Source: Aliarcobacter sp. | GTDB taxonomy: Bacteria > Campylobacterota > Campylobacteria > Campylobacterales > Arcobacteraceae | DNA: 64,000 nucleotides | NCBI GenBank assembly: GCA_028689025.1 | Contig: JAQTXA010000003.1 | Coordinates: 1 to 64,000, forward strand | Direction of reading: 5' to 3' | In this document: one piece after another, positions 18,186-26,289 of the stretch | How the letters are laid out: each line of letters begins with the position of its first letter | How positions within the stretch are numbered: the first letter of the stretch is position 1 | Position numbers and translations under genes: made by a program | Notes under the pieces: generated by a model | Seen by the model: only the letters and a program-made list of their open reading frames with translations | Told to the model about the DNA's origin: nothing | Database searches by the model: none

Positions 18186-18217
18186 AATAATATTTAGGCA
18201 AAAGCCTAAATATTATT
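18186..18217 (-). promoter_or_regulatory. 14-bp hairpin over the stop codon of the pilin-like gene
   Basis: AATAATATTTAGGC (18186-18199) and GCCTAAATATTATT (18204-18217) are perfect inverted repeats with an AAAA/TTTT loop. On the minus strand it lies at the 3' end of the 225-residue pilin gene and includes its TAA. No long T-tract follows, so partial termination or 3'-end stabilisation is more likely than full termination. Confidence 0.7.
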
Positions 18218-18890
18218 TAATTACCTCATCAGCACCAAAATCTTTAAAGTAAATAATAAATTTACCATCACTTATACTTTCACTTCCTGTTGTTGTAACT
18301 GGAGTAGAATATCCAGGTGTTCTTTTCTCTAAATCTGTCCCTGAACTATTTTGCACAGTTGCAGGTGCTGTAGCTGATACTGCATGTCTATCAATATATG
18401 CAACTGCTTCTAAATCTTTTGCAATTTGAGCTTCTAAAAATGCTTTATTTGTTTTAAGACTTCCATCTGCCAAATCAACGAAAAGACCTGGTGTTGTTCC
18501 AACTGTAGTAGCAACAAGAGAAATTTTCATAGCACTTTTATTTGCTGTTCCGGTTGTAGTTTCAGATTTACCACCAAAAGAAATTGCATTATAAACATTA
18601 GCATTTGCATTAGTAGAAGTTGTTAATTGACTATTTATTTGTTCTGCAAAATAAGAAAGAGTCGCTAACCCTTTTAAATTTTTCGCTGCATCAGGATCTG
18701 TACCAGCAGAAGTTTGAATATGTGCAGATTTTGCTGCAATTTTAACACCATCTTTAATATTATTAATCTCTGTAATAATACTTCCTTTTTGAGCAACTCC
18801 CTCGATTTTATCACCTGTTCCACCAAATGTTTGGAACATATAAATCATTGCTGCAACTACTACGATTATCATCGCTATCAACTGTGGCAT
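18213..18890 (-). CDS. Pilin-like protein, candidate major pilin, no prepilin leader (225 aa)
   Basis: 'MPQLIAMIIVVVAAMIYMFQ' is a hydrophobic N-terminal helix beginning at residue 3. It is followed by 'EGVAQKGSIITEINNIKDGV' and 'KIAAKSAHIQTS', which match the second half of the type IVb pilin alpha-1 helix. The rest is rich in Ala, Thr, Ser and Gly and contains no cysteine. Prepilins carry a charged leader, a cleavage Gly/Ala and Glu5; none of these is present. AAGGA 7 bases before the ATG (with A-rich spacing) supports the start. It has its own good -10 box, and a hairpin follows, which suggests higher expression than the downstream assembly genes. Pilin identity is inferred from helix pattern and context. 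Confidence 0.65.
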   Translation of the reverse strand: MPQLIAMIIVVVAAMIYMFQTFGGTGDKIEGVAQKGSIITEINNIKDGVKIAAKSAHIQTSAGTDPDAAKNLKGLATLSYFAEQINSQLTTSTNANANVYNAISFGGKSETTTGTANKSAMKISLVATTVGTTPGLFVDLADGSLKTNKAFLEAQIAKDLEAVAYIDRHAVSATAPATVQNSSGTDLEKRTPGYSTPVTTTGSESISDGKFIIYFKDFGADEVIK

Positions 18891-18924
18891 TTTTCTATCC
18901 TTTTTGTTAAATTAAATTTTTTCT

Positions 18925-18944
18925 GACCTAAGGTCTTAATTATA
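18925..18944 (-). promoter_or_regulatory. Promoter of the 225-aa pilin-like gene with palindrome at the start site
   Basis: On the minus strand TATAAT (18944-18939) is preceded by TGTTG. Seven bases further the transcript would begin in GACCTTAGGTC (18935-18925), an inverted repeat of 5-base arms around one base. The palindrome could be an operator or a 5' hairpin. An AAGGA ribosome site follows before the ATG. Confidence 0.55.
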
Positions 18945-18974
18945 CAACAACTTTTGTTTAGTTGCACCAATTTT

Positions 18975-19568
18975 CTACTTAAATACTATACAAACAAAAA
19001 GTCCATCATTGTTTGTACCATCTTGCTTAAAATCTTCTTTGCCAACGGTTGATGAATCATAAGATTTTCCCGTTGTTTGAAAAGTACCAAAAAGCATCTT
19101 CTCACAAAATTCTCTACCTGAAAAACTTTCAGAAAAGGTACCTCTACTTTTTAAAGCAGAATTTTTAGTCATATCAACTAACAACTTGTAAGAGCTATTA
19201 TCATCCTTATTTGGTATTAATTGCCAAATAACTGTACTAGAAGGGAAAGTCAATTTTGAAGTATTTAAACTCCCTGTTACATTATCAGCAACACCATCAG
19301 CTGTAACTGTTGTATCACAATCTGTTGCTGATAATGTATCTTTGATATTGCCTGACAATATTCCTGAACATGATAATTTCTGAAAATTCACACTTGTCAA
19401 ATCTCCACCTGATTGAACAAAGGTATTTACAAATCCATCAACCATTAAAAACATAGACTTCATTCTATCAAGTTCAGCTGTGATTGCACTATCATCTGCT
19501 TCATATCTTGTTAACAAAATAATAGTTGCTGCAACAACAGCAATTATAGAAGATACAAGATATGGCAT
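18975..19568 (-). CDS. Pilin-like protein, first gene of the pilus operon, no prepilin leader (197 aa)
   Basis: The N-terminus 'MPYLVSSIIAVVAATIILLT' has the same layout as the 225-residue neighbour: Met-Pro, then a membrane helix, then 'DDSAITAELDRMKSMFLMVD', an amphipathic helix. No leader or Glu5 is seen. Four cysteines are present, two early ('LSCSG', 'ATDCD') and two late ('GREFCEKM' and the terminal 'LFVCIVFK'). The late pair would suit the C-terminal disulphide of type IV pilins. AAGGA is spaced 6 bases from the ATG. A minor or alternative pilin is likely. It lies at the head of the locus, divergent from the diguanylate cyclase gene. Confidence 0.62.
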   Translation of the reverse strand: MPYLVSSIIAVVAATIILLTRYEADDSAITAELDRMKSMFLMVDGFVNTFVQSGGDLTSVNFQKLSCSGILSGNIKDTLSATDCDTTVTADGVADNVTGSLNTSKLTFPSSTVIWQLIPNKDDNSSYKLLVDMTKNSALKSRGTFSESFSGREFCEKMLFGTFQTTGKSYDSSTVGKEDFKQDGTNNDGLFVCIVFK

Positions 19569-19607
19569 TTTATTCCTTAAATAGCGGATATTCTGACTTG
19601 AAATTTT

Positions 19608-19635
19608 ATTCTAACATATTAGATGTTAAATGTTA
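19608..19635 (-). promoter_or_regulatory. Putative promoter of the pilus operon with ATGTTAA direct repeat
   Basis: TAGAAT on the minus strand (19613-19608) is a fair -10 box, about 40 bases before the ATG at 19568. Just upstream lie CTAACATATTAG (a short inverted repeat) and two adjacent ATGTTAA copies (19623-19635), which could be a regulator site. Confidence 0.45.
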
Positions 19636-19687
19636 ACTTAAAATAAAAATTATCATTTAATTATTTTTGCTAATAACTATTTATTTT

Positions 19688-19713
19688 GCTATAATTTATT
19701 ATTACTTAATAGG
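19688..19713 (+). promoter_or_regulatory. Promoter and ribosome site that fix the start of the diguanylate cyclase gene
   Basis: TGCTATAAT puts a perfect -10 (TATAAT) at 19690-19695, so transcription should begin near 19702. AGGA at 19711-19713 with its preceding base lies about 9-10 bases before TTG at 19724. The in-frame TTG at 19667 would be upstream of the transcript and is therefore excluded. Confidence 0.65.
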
Positions 19714-19723
19714 ATTTATTATT

Positions 19724-22375
19724 TTGAAGAAAAAAATCATTTTTATATTATCTTTTTTTATTCTCTCATTTCTCTTTGCTTATGTTATCAATTCTCTCGT
19801 AGAAAATAGAAAAAAAGAACATTTAGACGCTGAAAAGAAAATAATTGAAGTTACTTACAATACAATTGTTGATGCATATAAAGTTTATTCCAATATTATC
19901 TACTTTAACAAATTAAATACAAAAGATACTAAAAGTATTTTAGAGAATGTTTACACCTCATCAGAAGAAGAACAAAATCAAATACGAGCAAAATTATATA
20001 CGCATCTTATTGATATGTATAATAATATGGAAGATTACAAATTAAAACAACTACATTTCCATTTAAAGAACAATGACAGTTTTCTAAGATTTCATCGACC
20101 TGACAAATATGGTGATAATTTAACAAATATAAGACTTACTGTTGCTTATGTAAATGAACATCATAAATCAATTAGTGGTTTTGAAGAGGGTAGAATTTAC
20201 AATGGTTATAGATTTGTTTATCCATTAGAATACAATGGTGTTCATTTAGGTAGTGTTGAAACTTCTGTATCAATGAAATCTATAATCAATGATGTAAAGA
20301 AAGAATTGAATAGTGAAGTAGATTTTATTATTAAAAAAGAAGTAGTTGAAAACAAGGTATTCGAAGAGGAAAAAAACAATTATTTCCCTTGTACTACAGA
20401 TAACTATTTTTACCATGAAAAAAGTATTACAAATGGTGAAAATCAATATATTGAACCTATTTTAAAAAACTATTATAAAGAAAATCCAATAGAAATTAGA
20501 AATAAGCTTAACTCAAATGAGATTTTTAACTTTTATAGTAAATATAATGATGACTATTACATAACAACTTATTTACCAATAAAAAATGTAATTTCAAATC
20601 AAACTGTGGCTTATATAATAATTTCAAATAAACATAATGATTTGCAAGATTTTATTAATCAATACCTTCTTTTCTTATTTATTCTTTTACTACTAACAAT
20701 ATGCATGCTTTATTTTATCTATAGAATTGATAAAACAAAAAGTTTACTTTTTAAAAAAGATGCCGTTTTAAATGAAGTACAAAAAATTGCAAAACTTGGA
20801 TATTGGGAATTAGATATTTTAGAAAACAAACTAAAATGGAGTGATGAAGTTTATCATATCTTTGGATTAGCTCCACAAGAGTTTGAAGCTACATACGAAA
20901 CTTTTTTAAAATATGTGCATCCTGAAGATGTAGATATTGTAAATAAAGCATACACTGACTCTCTTAAAAATAAATCAAGTTACCAAGTTGAACATAGAGT
21001 TATCACAAAAAGTGGTGAAATAAAATATGTTGAAGAGGAGTGTAGACACACTTTTGATGAATATGGAGATGTAGTTCAATCTTTAGGTACTATTCACGAC
21101 CTTACAAGTATTAAACTTTATCAACAAAAAATGAAAAAATCAAAAGATCAATTTGAATCGTTAGTTTCTCATATCCCAGATATGATTTATAGATGTGAGA
21201 TTGATAAAAATTTCACTATGCTTTATGTAAACAATGCTTTAGAAACTATTACTGGTTATAAAATAGATGAGATAAAACTTAATAAAATTTTATCTTTTGC
21301 AAGTATTATTCATCCTAATGATTTAAATATGGTTTATAAAAAAACTGATGAGATGATTAAAAATAATGTACTAAATATAGATTTAGAATATAGAATCATT
21401 TCAAAAGATGGAAGAGTTATATGGATAAATGATAATCTTCAATTAATTAATGATAATAATCATACATATTTAGAAGGGGTAATAAGTGATATTACTTCTC
21501 AAAAAATTGCTTATGATAAACTTTATAAGTTTATTGATACCCAAGATAATATGGTAATACTCTCAACTGGCATAAATATTGAATTTGCAAATAAAAAGTT
21601 TTTCCAATTTTTAGGTTTTAAAGATTTAGATGAATATAAAATAGATCACAAATGTATTAGCGATTTATTCATAAAAGATGAAAAGTTTTTTGATTTATCT
21701 TCAGTAAATGAAAATGAAAATTGGGTTAATGTAATTCAAACTCTAAGTCATAGGAAAAGAGTTGTCGCAATAAATGGAATTAGTGGAACAACCCATGCTT
21801 TTTCTGTAACAATTAATAAATTTGAAGATGCAATTTATATAGTGAGTTTCACGGATATTAGTGACACAATGCTTGAAAATATCCAATTAGAAGAAAAAAC
21901 TTTAAGAGATAAATTGACAAATGCATATAATAGAGAATTTTTTGAAAATAATTATAAAAGATTAATAGATACATACGAAAATGAAGATATGCAATTTGCG
22001 TTGGCTATGGTAGATATTGATGATTTCAAAAAAATCAATGATACTTTTGGTCATGATATTGGGGATAAAGTATTAATAAATCTTGTTTCAAAAATTGAAA
22101 AATCTTTAAGAAATGATGATGTACTAATTCGTTGGGGTGGAGAAGAGTTTATTATTTTATTAAAAGTTTCTTCAAAAGAAGTGCTTGAACTTATACTTGA
22201 GAAATTAAGAAACACTATTGAAAATAGTAAATTTAAAAATCTTCCAAAAATAACTTGTAGTTTTGGTGGAACACTTTATGAAAATGAAGAAGCAATCAAC
22301 GAAACAATCAAAAGAGCTGATATAGCACTTTATGAAGCAAAAGATGATGGGAAAAATAGAATAAAAATTAAATAA
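19724..22375 (+). CDS. Membrane-bound diguanylate cyclase with periplasmic sensor and three PAS domains
   Basis: This 883-residue protein makes cyclic di-GMP. It has a first membrane helix (residues ~4-22), a periplasmic sensor (about 25-312) and a second membrane helix (about 313-338). Three PAS domains follow (about 355-475 'GYWELDILENKLKWSDEVY', 475-595, 600-715), then a GGDEF domain (728-883). The GGDEF domain has 'LTNAYNREFFE', 'ALAMVDIDDFKKINDTFGHD' and an intact active-site 'RWGGEEFIIL' near residue 804. The TTG start at 19724 is chosen because a TATAAT box lies inside the longer alternative. It is divergent from the pilus operon and 13 bases upstream of the PDE-type gene, so it probably controls surface attachment or pilus use (inference). 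Confidence 0.88.
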   Translation: MKKKIIFILSFFILSFLFAYVINSLVENRKKEHLDAEKKIIEVTYNTIVDAYKVYSNIIYFNKLNTKDTKSILENVYTSSEEEQNQIRAKLYTHLIDMYNNMEDYKLKQLHFHLKNNDSFLRFHRPDKYGDNLTNIRLTVAYVNEHHKSISGFEEGRIYNGYRFVYPLEYNGVHLGSVETSVSMKSIINDVKKELNSEVDFIIKKEVVENKVFEEEKNNYFPCTTDNYFYHEKSITNGENQYIEPILKNYYKENPIEIRNKLNSNEIFNFYSKYNDDYYITTYLPIKNVISNQTVAYIIISNKHNDLQDFINQYLLFLFILLLLTICMLYFIYRIDKTKSLLFKKDAVLNEVQKIAKLGYWELDILENKLKWSDEVYHIFGLAPQEFEATYETFLKYVHPEDVDIVNKAYTDSLKNKSSYQVEHRVITKSGEIKYVEEECRHTFDEYGDVVQSLGTIHDLTSIKLYQQKMKKSKDQFESLVSHIPDMIYRCEIDKNFTMLYVNNALETITGYKIDEIKLNKILSFASIIHPNDLNMVYKKTDEMIKNNVLNIDLEYRIISKDGRVIWINDNLQLINDNNHTYLEGVISDITSQKIAYDKLYKFIDTQDNMVILSTGINIEFANKKFFQFLGFKDLDEYKIDHKCISDLFIKDEKFFDLSSVNENENWVNVIQTLSHRKRVVAINGISGTTHAFSVTINKFEDAIYIVSFTDISDTMLENIQLEEKTLRDKLTNAYNREFFENNYKRLIDTYENEDMQFALAMVDIDDFKKINDTFGHDIGDKVLINLVSKIEKSLRNDDVLIRWGGEEFIILLKVSSKEVLELILEKLRNTIENSKFKNLPKITCSFGGTLYENEEAINETIKRADIALYEAKDDGKNRIKIK

Positions 22376-22388
22376 GGTAATAAAACTA

Positions 22389-25181
22389 ATGAAACTACTA
22401 AATCACACTTATGTAGATATTGATTCTTTAGAGAAATTCATATGTAACTTATGTCCTTATAAAACCATGCTAATTCAAGTATTTAGTGGAACTTCCGAAT
22501 TAGTTTTAATTCAATCTATTTTAGATTTCCTAAAAAACAAACTTCCTGATTCAAAAATTATTGGTTCATCAACAACTGGAGAAATATCAAATGGAAAGAT
22601 TTTAGATAAATCTATAGTTTTATCTTTTTGTTTATTTGATGATACAAATATTGAAATACATTACTTTCAAAATTGTAATTATTTATCAGGTGTAAAAATT
22701 GCAGAAGAGATTATTCATGATGATACAAAAGTTGCCATTGCTTTTGCCGAATCTTTAAAAACTGACACAGAATCCTTCCTAAATGGTTTTTCATCTTTAA
22801 ACAAAGATGTAATTCTTTGTGGAGGAAATGCAGGCGATAATTACAAATTCCAACAAGTTTACATCATTTATGAAAATACCATCTATTTTAAAGGTGTTGT
22901 TCTTGCTACATTAAATAGTAAAACTTTAATTGCCTCAAATAACTATATTTTAGAATGGTTTCCCATTGGAAAAGAGATGACGGTTACCAAAGCTGAAAAT
23001 AATATCTTATATGAAATTGATGGGGTAAAAACTATTGATATTTATAGTAAATATTTGGGAGAATCTACGATAAAAGAGATTCCATCAAGTGCTATTGAAT
23101 ACCCTTTTATAAAAGTTGAAGATGGAGTTGAAGTTGCAAGAGCAGTTGTAGGACTAGGTGAAAATGGTTCTATGATTTATGCAGGACATTTTCAAGTTGG
23201 AGATAAAATTAAATTTGCAATTGGAAATATAAATAACATAAAAAACAAAGCTATTAATCTTCAAAATAAAATTAAACAACATCCAGTAGAAGCTACTTTT
23301 ATCTATTCTTGCAGTGTTAGAAAATTGTTTATGCAAGAACATGCTCAATATGAATTTGAAAAAATCGAAGATATTGCACCAACTTGTGGTTTTTTTACTT
23401 ATGGAGAATTTTTCCATAGTAAAGAACAACAACATCTTTTAAATATCACCACAACAACTCTTTCATTAAGTGAAAATAATTTTAGTGAATCAAATAAAAC
23501 TATATACAAAGATACTTTTGAAGATAATAACCATACTCTCCAAGCATTAATTCATTTAGTAAATACTACACAAAATGAGTTAGATGAAAATATGAATTTC
23601 TTAAATCAATACAAGATGTTACTTGATGAGAACTCAATAGTATCAAAAACTGATTTAAATGGCATTATTACTTATGTTAATGATGCATTTTGCACAACTT
23701 CTGGATATTCAAGAGAAGAGTTAATAGGGAAATCTCACAATATCTTTAAATCACCAAATACAGATGAAACTATCTATAAAAATATGTGGGAAACAATCTG
23801 TAATAAAAAAATTTGGAAAGGTTCTTTTGGTAATTTAAATAAAGAGGGAAAAGAGTATTTTGTTCAAGGTGTGATTATTCCAATTCTAAATGAAAAGAAT
23901 GAAATAGTTGAATTTATTGCTTCAAGAACTGATATAACAAAACTTTTAGAACAAAAAAGAATTATAAAAGAGCAAACTATTGATGAATTAACAGGATTTG
24001 AAAATAGAATATCTCTACTTTCAAAACTTAAAAATTTAAAGAATAAACACACTTTGATGCTTATTAATATTGATAATTTTTCAGATATAAACAACTTCTT
24101 TGGATATGAATCAGGGGATAATGTATTAAAATTATTCGCTAAAAAATTACAAAACAAAATCACTAACTATCCTATATTTAGAATTTCGGGAGATGAATTT
24201 GCTGTATTATACGAAAATCAAGATTTTAAAGAAAATTCATTAAAAGAAAAGATTACTTCAATTATAAATAGACTAGAAAATAGTCAAATATCAATTAATG
24301 GCTTAGATACAACAATTTCATTTACTTGTGGCATTGCTTATGGATCAAATGATATTTTATATAAATTAAGTAGTATTGCCCTAAAAAACAGTAAGAATAC
24401 CAATAAGAATATTACATTCTATGAAGAGGAAGATTTTCAAACAACTGATATTAAAAAGAATATTGAAACAATAACCAAAATTCAAGATGCAATAGCAAAT
24501 GATAGAATCATTCCTTATTATCAAGGAATTGTTGATAATAAAACAAAAAAAATTGTTAAATACGAATCTTTAATTAGAATGATAGACAAAGATAATAATG
24601 TAATAAGTCCCTACTTCTTTTTAGAACATTCAAAAAAAGCAAAACTTTATAATACCCTAACTCGTATTCTTATGAAAAAAACTATTGAGAATTTTGCAAA
24701 TAATAGTTTTGAATTTTCAATAAACTTTACTCTGCAAGATATATTGTCAAAAGAGACAAAAAGAATTTTATTTAATCTTCTTGAAGAACACAAATGTGCA
24801 AATAGACTCGTTATAGAAATAGTTGAATCAGAAGGAATAGATAATTTTGAAGAAGTTATCTCGTTTATTCAAGATATAAAAAGTATTGGTTGTAAAATTG
24901 CAATTGATGATTTTGGAACAGGTTATAGTAACTTTGAATATCTAATCAAATTAAAAGCTGACTACTTAAAAATTGATGGTTCTTTAATAAAAACTCTTCA
25001 TAGTGATGAGAATATGTATACTATTGTTTCAACTATAGTAAACTTTGCAAAAAGTCTAAATATGCGTGTTATCGCTGAATTTGTAGAAAATAAAGAAATT
25101 TTTGAAATATTAAAAGAGTTAGATGTTGAATATTCTCAAGGTTATTATTTTAGTGTTCCAGATAAAGAATTGATTTTTTAA
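22389..25181 (+). CDS. FIST-PAS-GGDEF-EAL cyclic-di-GMP protein, probable phosphodiesterase
   Basis: The 930 residues start with a FIST sensory module (FIST_N about 25-210 with 'KIIGSSTTGEISNGK', FIST_C about 215-360), known to be linked to small-ligand or amino-acid sensing. A PAS domain (about 411-530, 'DLNGIITYVNDAFCTTSGYS') and a GGDEF domain with the variant 'RISGDEFAVL' (about 531-690) follow. The EAL domain (about 695-925) has its key residues: 'YESLIRM' (ExLxR), 'SINFTLQDI', 'VIEIVESEG', 'IDDFGTGYSNF', 'DYLKIDG', 'VIAEFVEN' and 'SQGYYF'. Phosphodiesterase activity is therefore likely. Cyclase activity is uncertain because the first Gly is Ser. No membrane helix is present. It is probably co-transcribed with the cyclase gene 13 bases upstream. 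Confidence 0.88.
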   Translation: MKLLNHTYVDIDSLEKFICNLCPYKTMLIQVFSGTSELVLIQSILDFLKNKLPDSKIIGSSTTGEISNGKILDKSIVLSFCLFDDTNIEIHYFQNCNYLSGVKIAEEIIHDDTKVAIAFAESLKTDTESFLNGFSSLNKDVILCGGNAGDNYKFQQVYIIYENTIYFKGVVLATLNSKTLIASNNYILEWFPIGKEMTVTKAENNILYEIDGVKTIDIYSKYLGESTIKEIPSSAIEYPFIKVEDGVEVARAVVGLGENGSMIYAGHFQVGDKIKFAIGNINNIKNKAINLQNKIKQHPVEATFIYSCSVRKLFMQEHAQYEFEKIEDIAPTCGFFTYGEFFHSKEQQHLLNITTTTLSLSENNFSESNKTIYKDTFEDNNHTLQALIHLVNTTQNELDENMNFLNQYKMLLDENSIVSKTDLNGIITYVNDAFCTTSGYSREELIGKSHNIFKSPNTDETIYKNMWETICNKKIWKGSFGNLNKEGKEYFVQGVIIPILNEKNEIVEFIASRTDITKLLEQKRIIKEQTIDELTGFENRISLLSKLKNLKNKHTLMLINIDNFSDINNFFGYESGDNVLKLFAKKLQNKITNYPIFRISGDEFAVLYENQDFKENSLKEKITSIINRLENSQISINGLDTTISFTCGIAYGSNDILYKLSSIALKNSKNTNKNITFYEEEDFQTTDIKKNIETITKIQDAIANDRIIPYYQGIVDNKTKKIVKYESLIRMIDKDNNVISPYFFLEHSKKAKLYNTLTRILMKKTIENFANNSFEFSINFTLQDILSKETKRILFNLLEEHKCANRLVIEIVESEGIDNFEEVISFIQDIKSIGCKIAIDDFGTGYSNFEYLIKLKADYLKIDGSLIKTLHSDENMYTIVSTIVNFAKSLNMRVIAEFVENKEIFEILKELDVEYSQGYYFSVPDKELIF

Positions 25182-25203
25182 ATTAGAAATTAATTAGGAA
25201 AAG

Positions 25204-25280
25204 TGGTACGCCTGGTAGGATTCGAACCTACAACCGCCGGGGTCGAAACCCGAAGCTCTATCCAGTTGAGCCACAGACGC
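25204..25280 (-). tRNA. tRNA-Arg (anticodon TCG)
   Basis: The minus strand folds into a cloverleaf: acceptor GCGTCTG/CAGGCGT, D-stem GCTC/GAGC, anticodon stem TCGGG/CCCGG with loop TTTCGAC (anticodon TCG, reading CGN), and T-arm GTAGG-TTCGAAT-CCTAC. The discriminator A is followed by an encoded CCA (25204-25206). I saw no second copy of its 3' end or an integrase gene in the window. Confidence 0.96.
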
Positions 25281-25292
25281 ACTTGTTCTTAT

Positions 25293-25324
25293 AAAAATAA
25301 GGCTAGAATAATACCACAGCCTTA
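25293..25324 (-). terminator. Terminator of the mqnP/ubiA-type gene
   Basis: On the minus strand TAAGGCT (25324-25318) pairs with AGCCTTA (25304-25298) and is followed by TTTTT (25297-25293). It lies between the prenyltransferase stop and the tRNA gene. Confidence 0.65.
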
Positions 25325-25337
25325 CTTAAAAAGTAAA

Positions 25338-26198
25338 TTAAAAGAAAATATTGTCTAAAACTACCAATATAAAAAATATTATCCCTAGGTAACCATTTAC
25401 TGTAAAAAAGGCTTTATCTATTTTTCTGAAATCTTTATTTACTAAATAGTGTTCATAAGATAACATCAATGCACTTGCTATTACAGCAAGATATGCAAAA
25501 TATGAACTTTCAGAAACAATAACAAATAAAAGCCAAAAGATTACAGTTAATAGATGAAAAAACTTTGAAATTTTCATTGTTTTTTCAACACCAAATTTTG
25601 ATGGAATTGAATGAAGTCCAAGTTTTTTATCAACTTCAATATCTTGTAAAGAGTAAAGTAAATCAAATCCTGCAACCCAAAACATAACTCCAATACTTAA
25701 TAAAACTGCCCAAAAAGGAATTGTTTCACTAACAGCCACAACACCAGCAATTGGTGCAAACCCTAAAGAGATACCTAAAATAACATGAGCTAAATAAGAA
25801 AATCTTTTAAAGTAAGAGTATGAACCAATTATTATTAAAATTGGAATTGATAAATATAAAGCCAAGTCATTTACAAAATATGCAACTAAGATAAATCCCA
25901 AAGCATTTAAAACAACAAAGATAAACATAGAAGAGGCACTAATTCGCCCATCAACATTTGGCCTATTTATAGTTCGTGGATTTAGAGCATCAATGTCTCT
26001 ATCCATAAATCTATTAAATCCCATTGCAAAGTTTCTAGCAGTTAAAGCTGCCAAAATTCCAAGAACAAAAAGTTTAAATCCAAACCAGCCATTTGCTGCT
26101 ACTACCATCGCAATAAAAATAAAAGGTAGGGAAAAAATAGAGTGTTTGAACATAACAAGTTCGTTAAAATCGTTTAGTTTTTTTATAAGCTTATTCAT
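25338..26198 (-). CDS. mqnP: UbiA-family prenyltransferase, probably MqnP of menaquinone synthesis
   Basis: UbiA-type enzymes transfer a polyprenyl chain to an aromatic acid in the membrane. The 286 residues contain the two Asp-rich motifs 'MGFNRFMDRDIDALNPRT' (about residues 57-74) and 'YSLQDIEVDKKLGLHS' (about 181-197), and eight or nine hydrophobic helices. Campylobacterota make menaquinone by the futalosine route and lack ubiquinone, so the UbiA homologue is expected to act as MqnP on the dihydroxynaphthoate precursor. That substrate is knowledge-based, since the sequence only shows the fold. A terminator follows. The divergent lipoprotein gene starts about 90 bases away. Confidence 0.87.
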   Translation of the reverse strand: MNKLIKKLNDFNELVMFKHSIFSLPFIFIAMVVAANGWFGFKLFVLGILAALTARNFAMGFNRFMDRDIDALNPRTINRPNVDGRISASSMFIFVVLNALGFILVAYFVNDLALYLSIPILIIIGSYSYFKRFSYLAHVILGISLGFAPIAGVVAVSETIPFWAVLLSIGVMFWVAGFDLLYSLQDIEVDKKLGLHSIPSKFGVEKTMKISKFFHLLTVIFWLLFVIVSESSYFAYLAVIASALMLSYEHYLVNKDFRKIDKAFFTVNGYLGIIFFILVVLDNIFF

Positions 26199-26289
26199 AA
26201 AAAGGATTGTATCTAAGATATTATTAAAAAAATTAGAATTAAACTTTTTCTCGTTATAATCAGTTTTATTTTAATTATGAAAGATGTTA

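Noticed and set aside
4066-19568. Type II secretion system instead of a pilus locus
   Set aside because: There is no GspC, GspG-K pseudopilin set with leaders, or GspD-length secretin; the lipoprotein secretin, short GspF and large exported minor subunits fit type IVb pili better. A secretion role alongside a fibre is not excluded.
25204-25280. tRNA-Arg as integration site for a mobile element
   Set aside because: No integrase, no repeated copy of the tRNA 3' end and no change in gene type were seen on either side.
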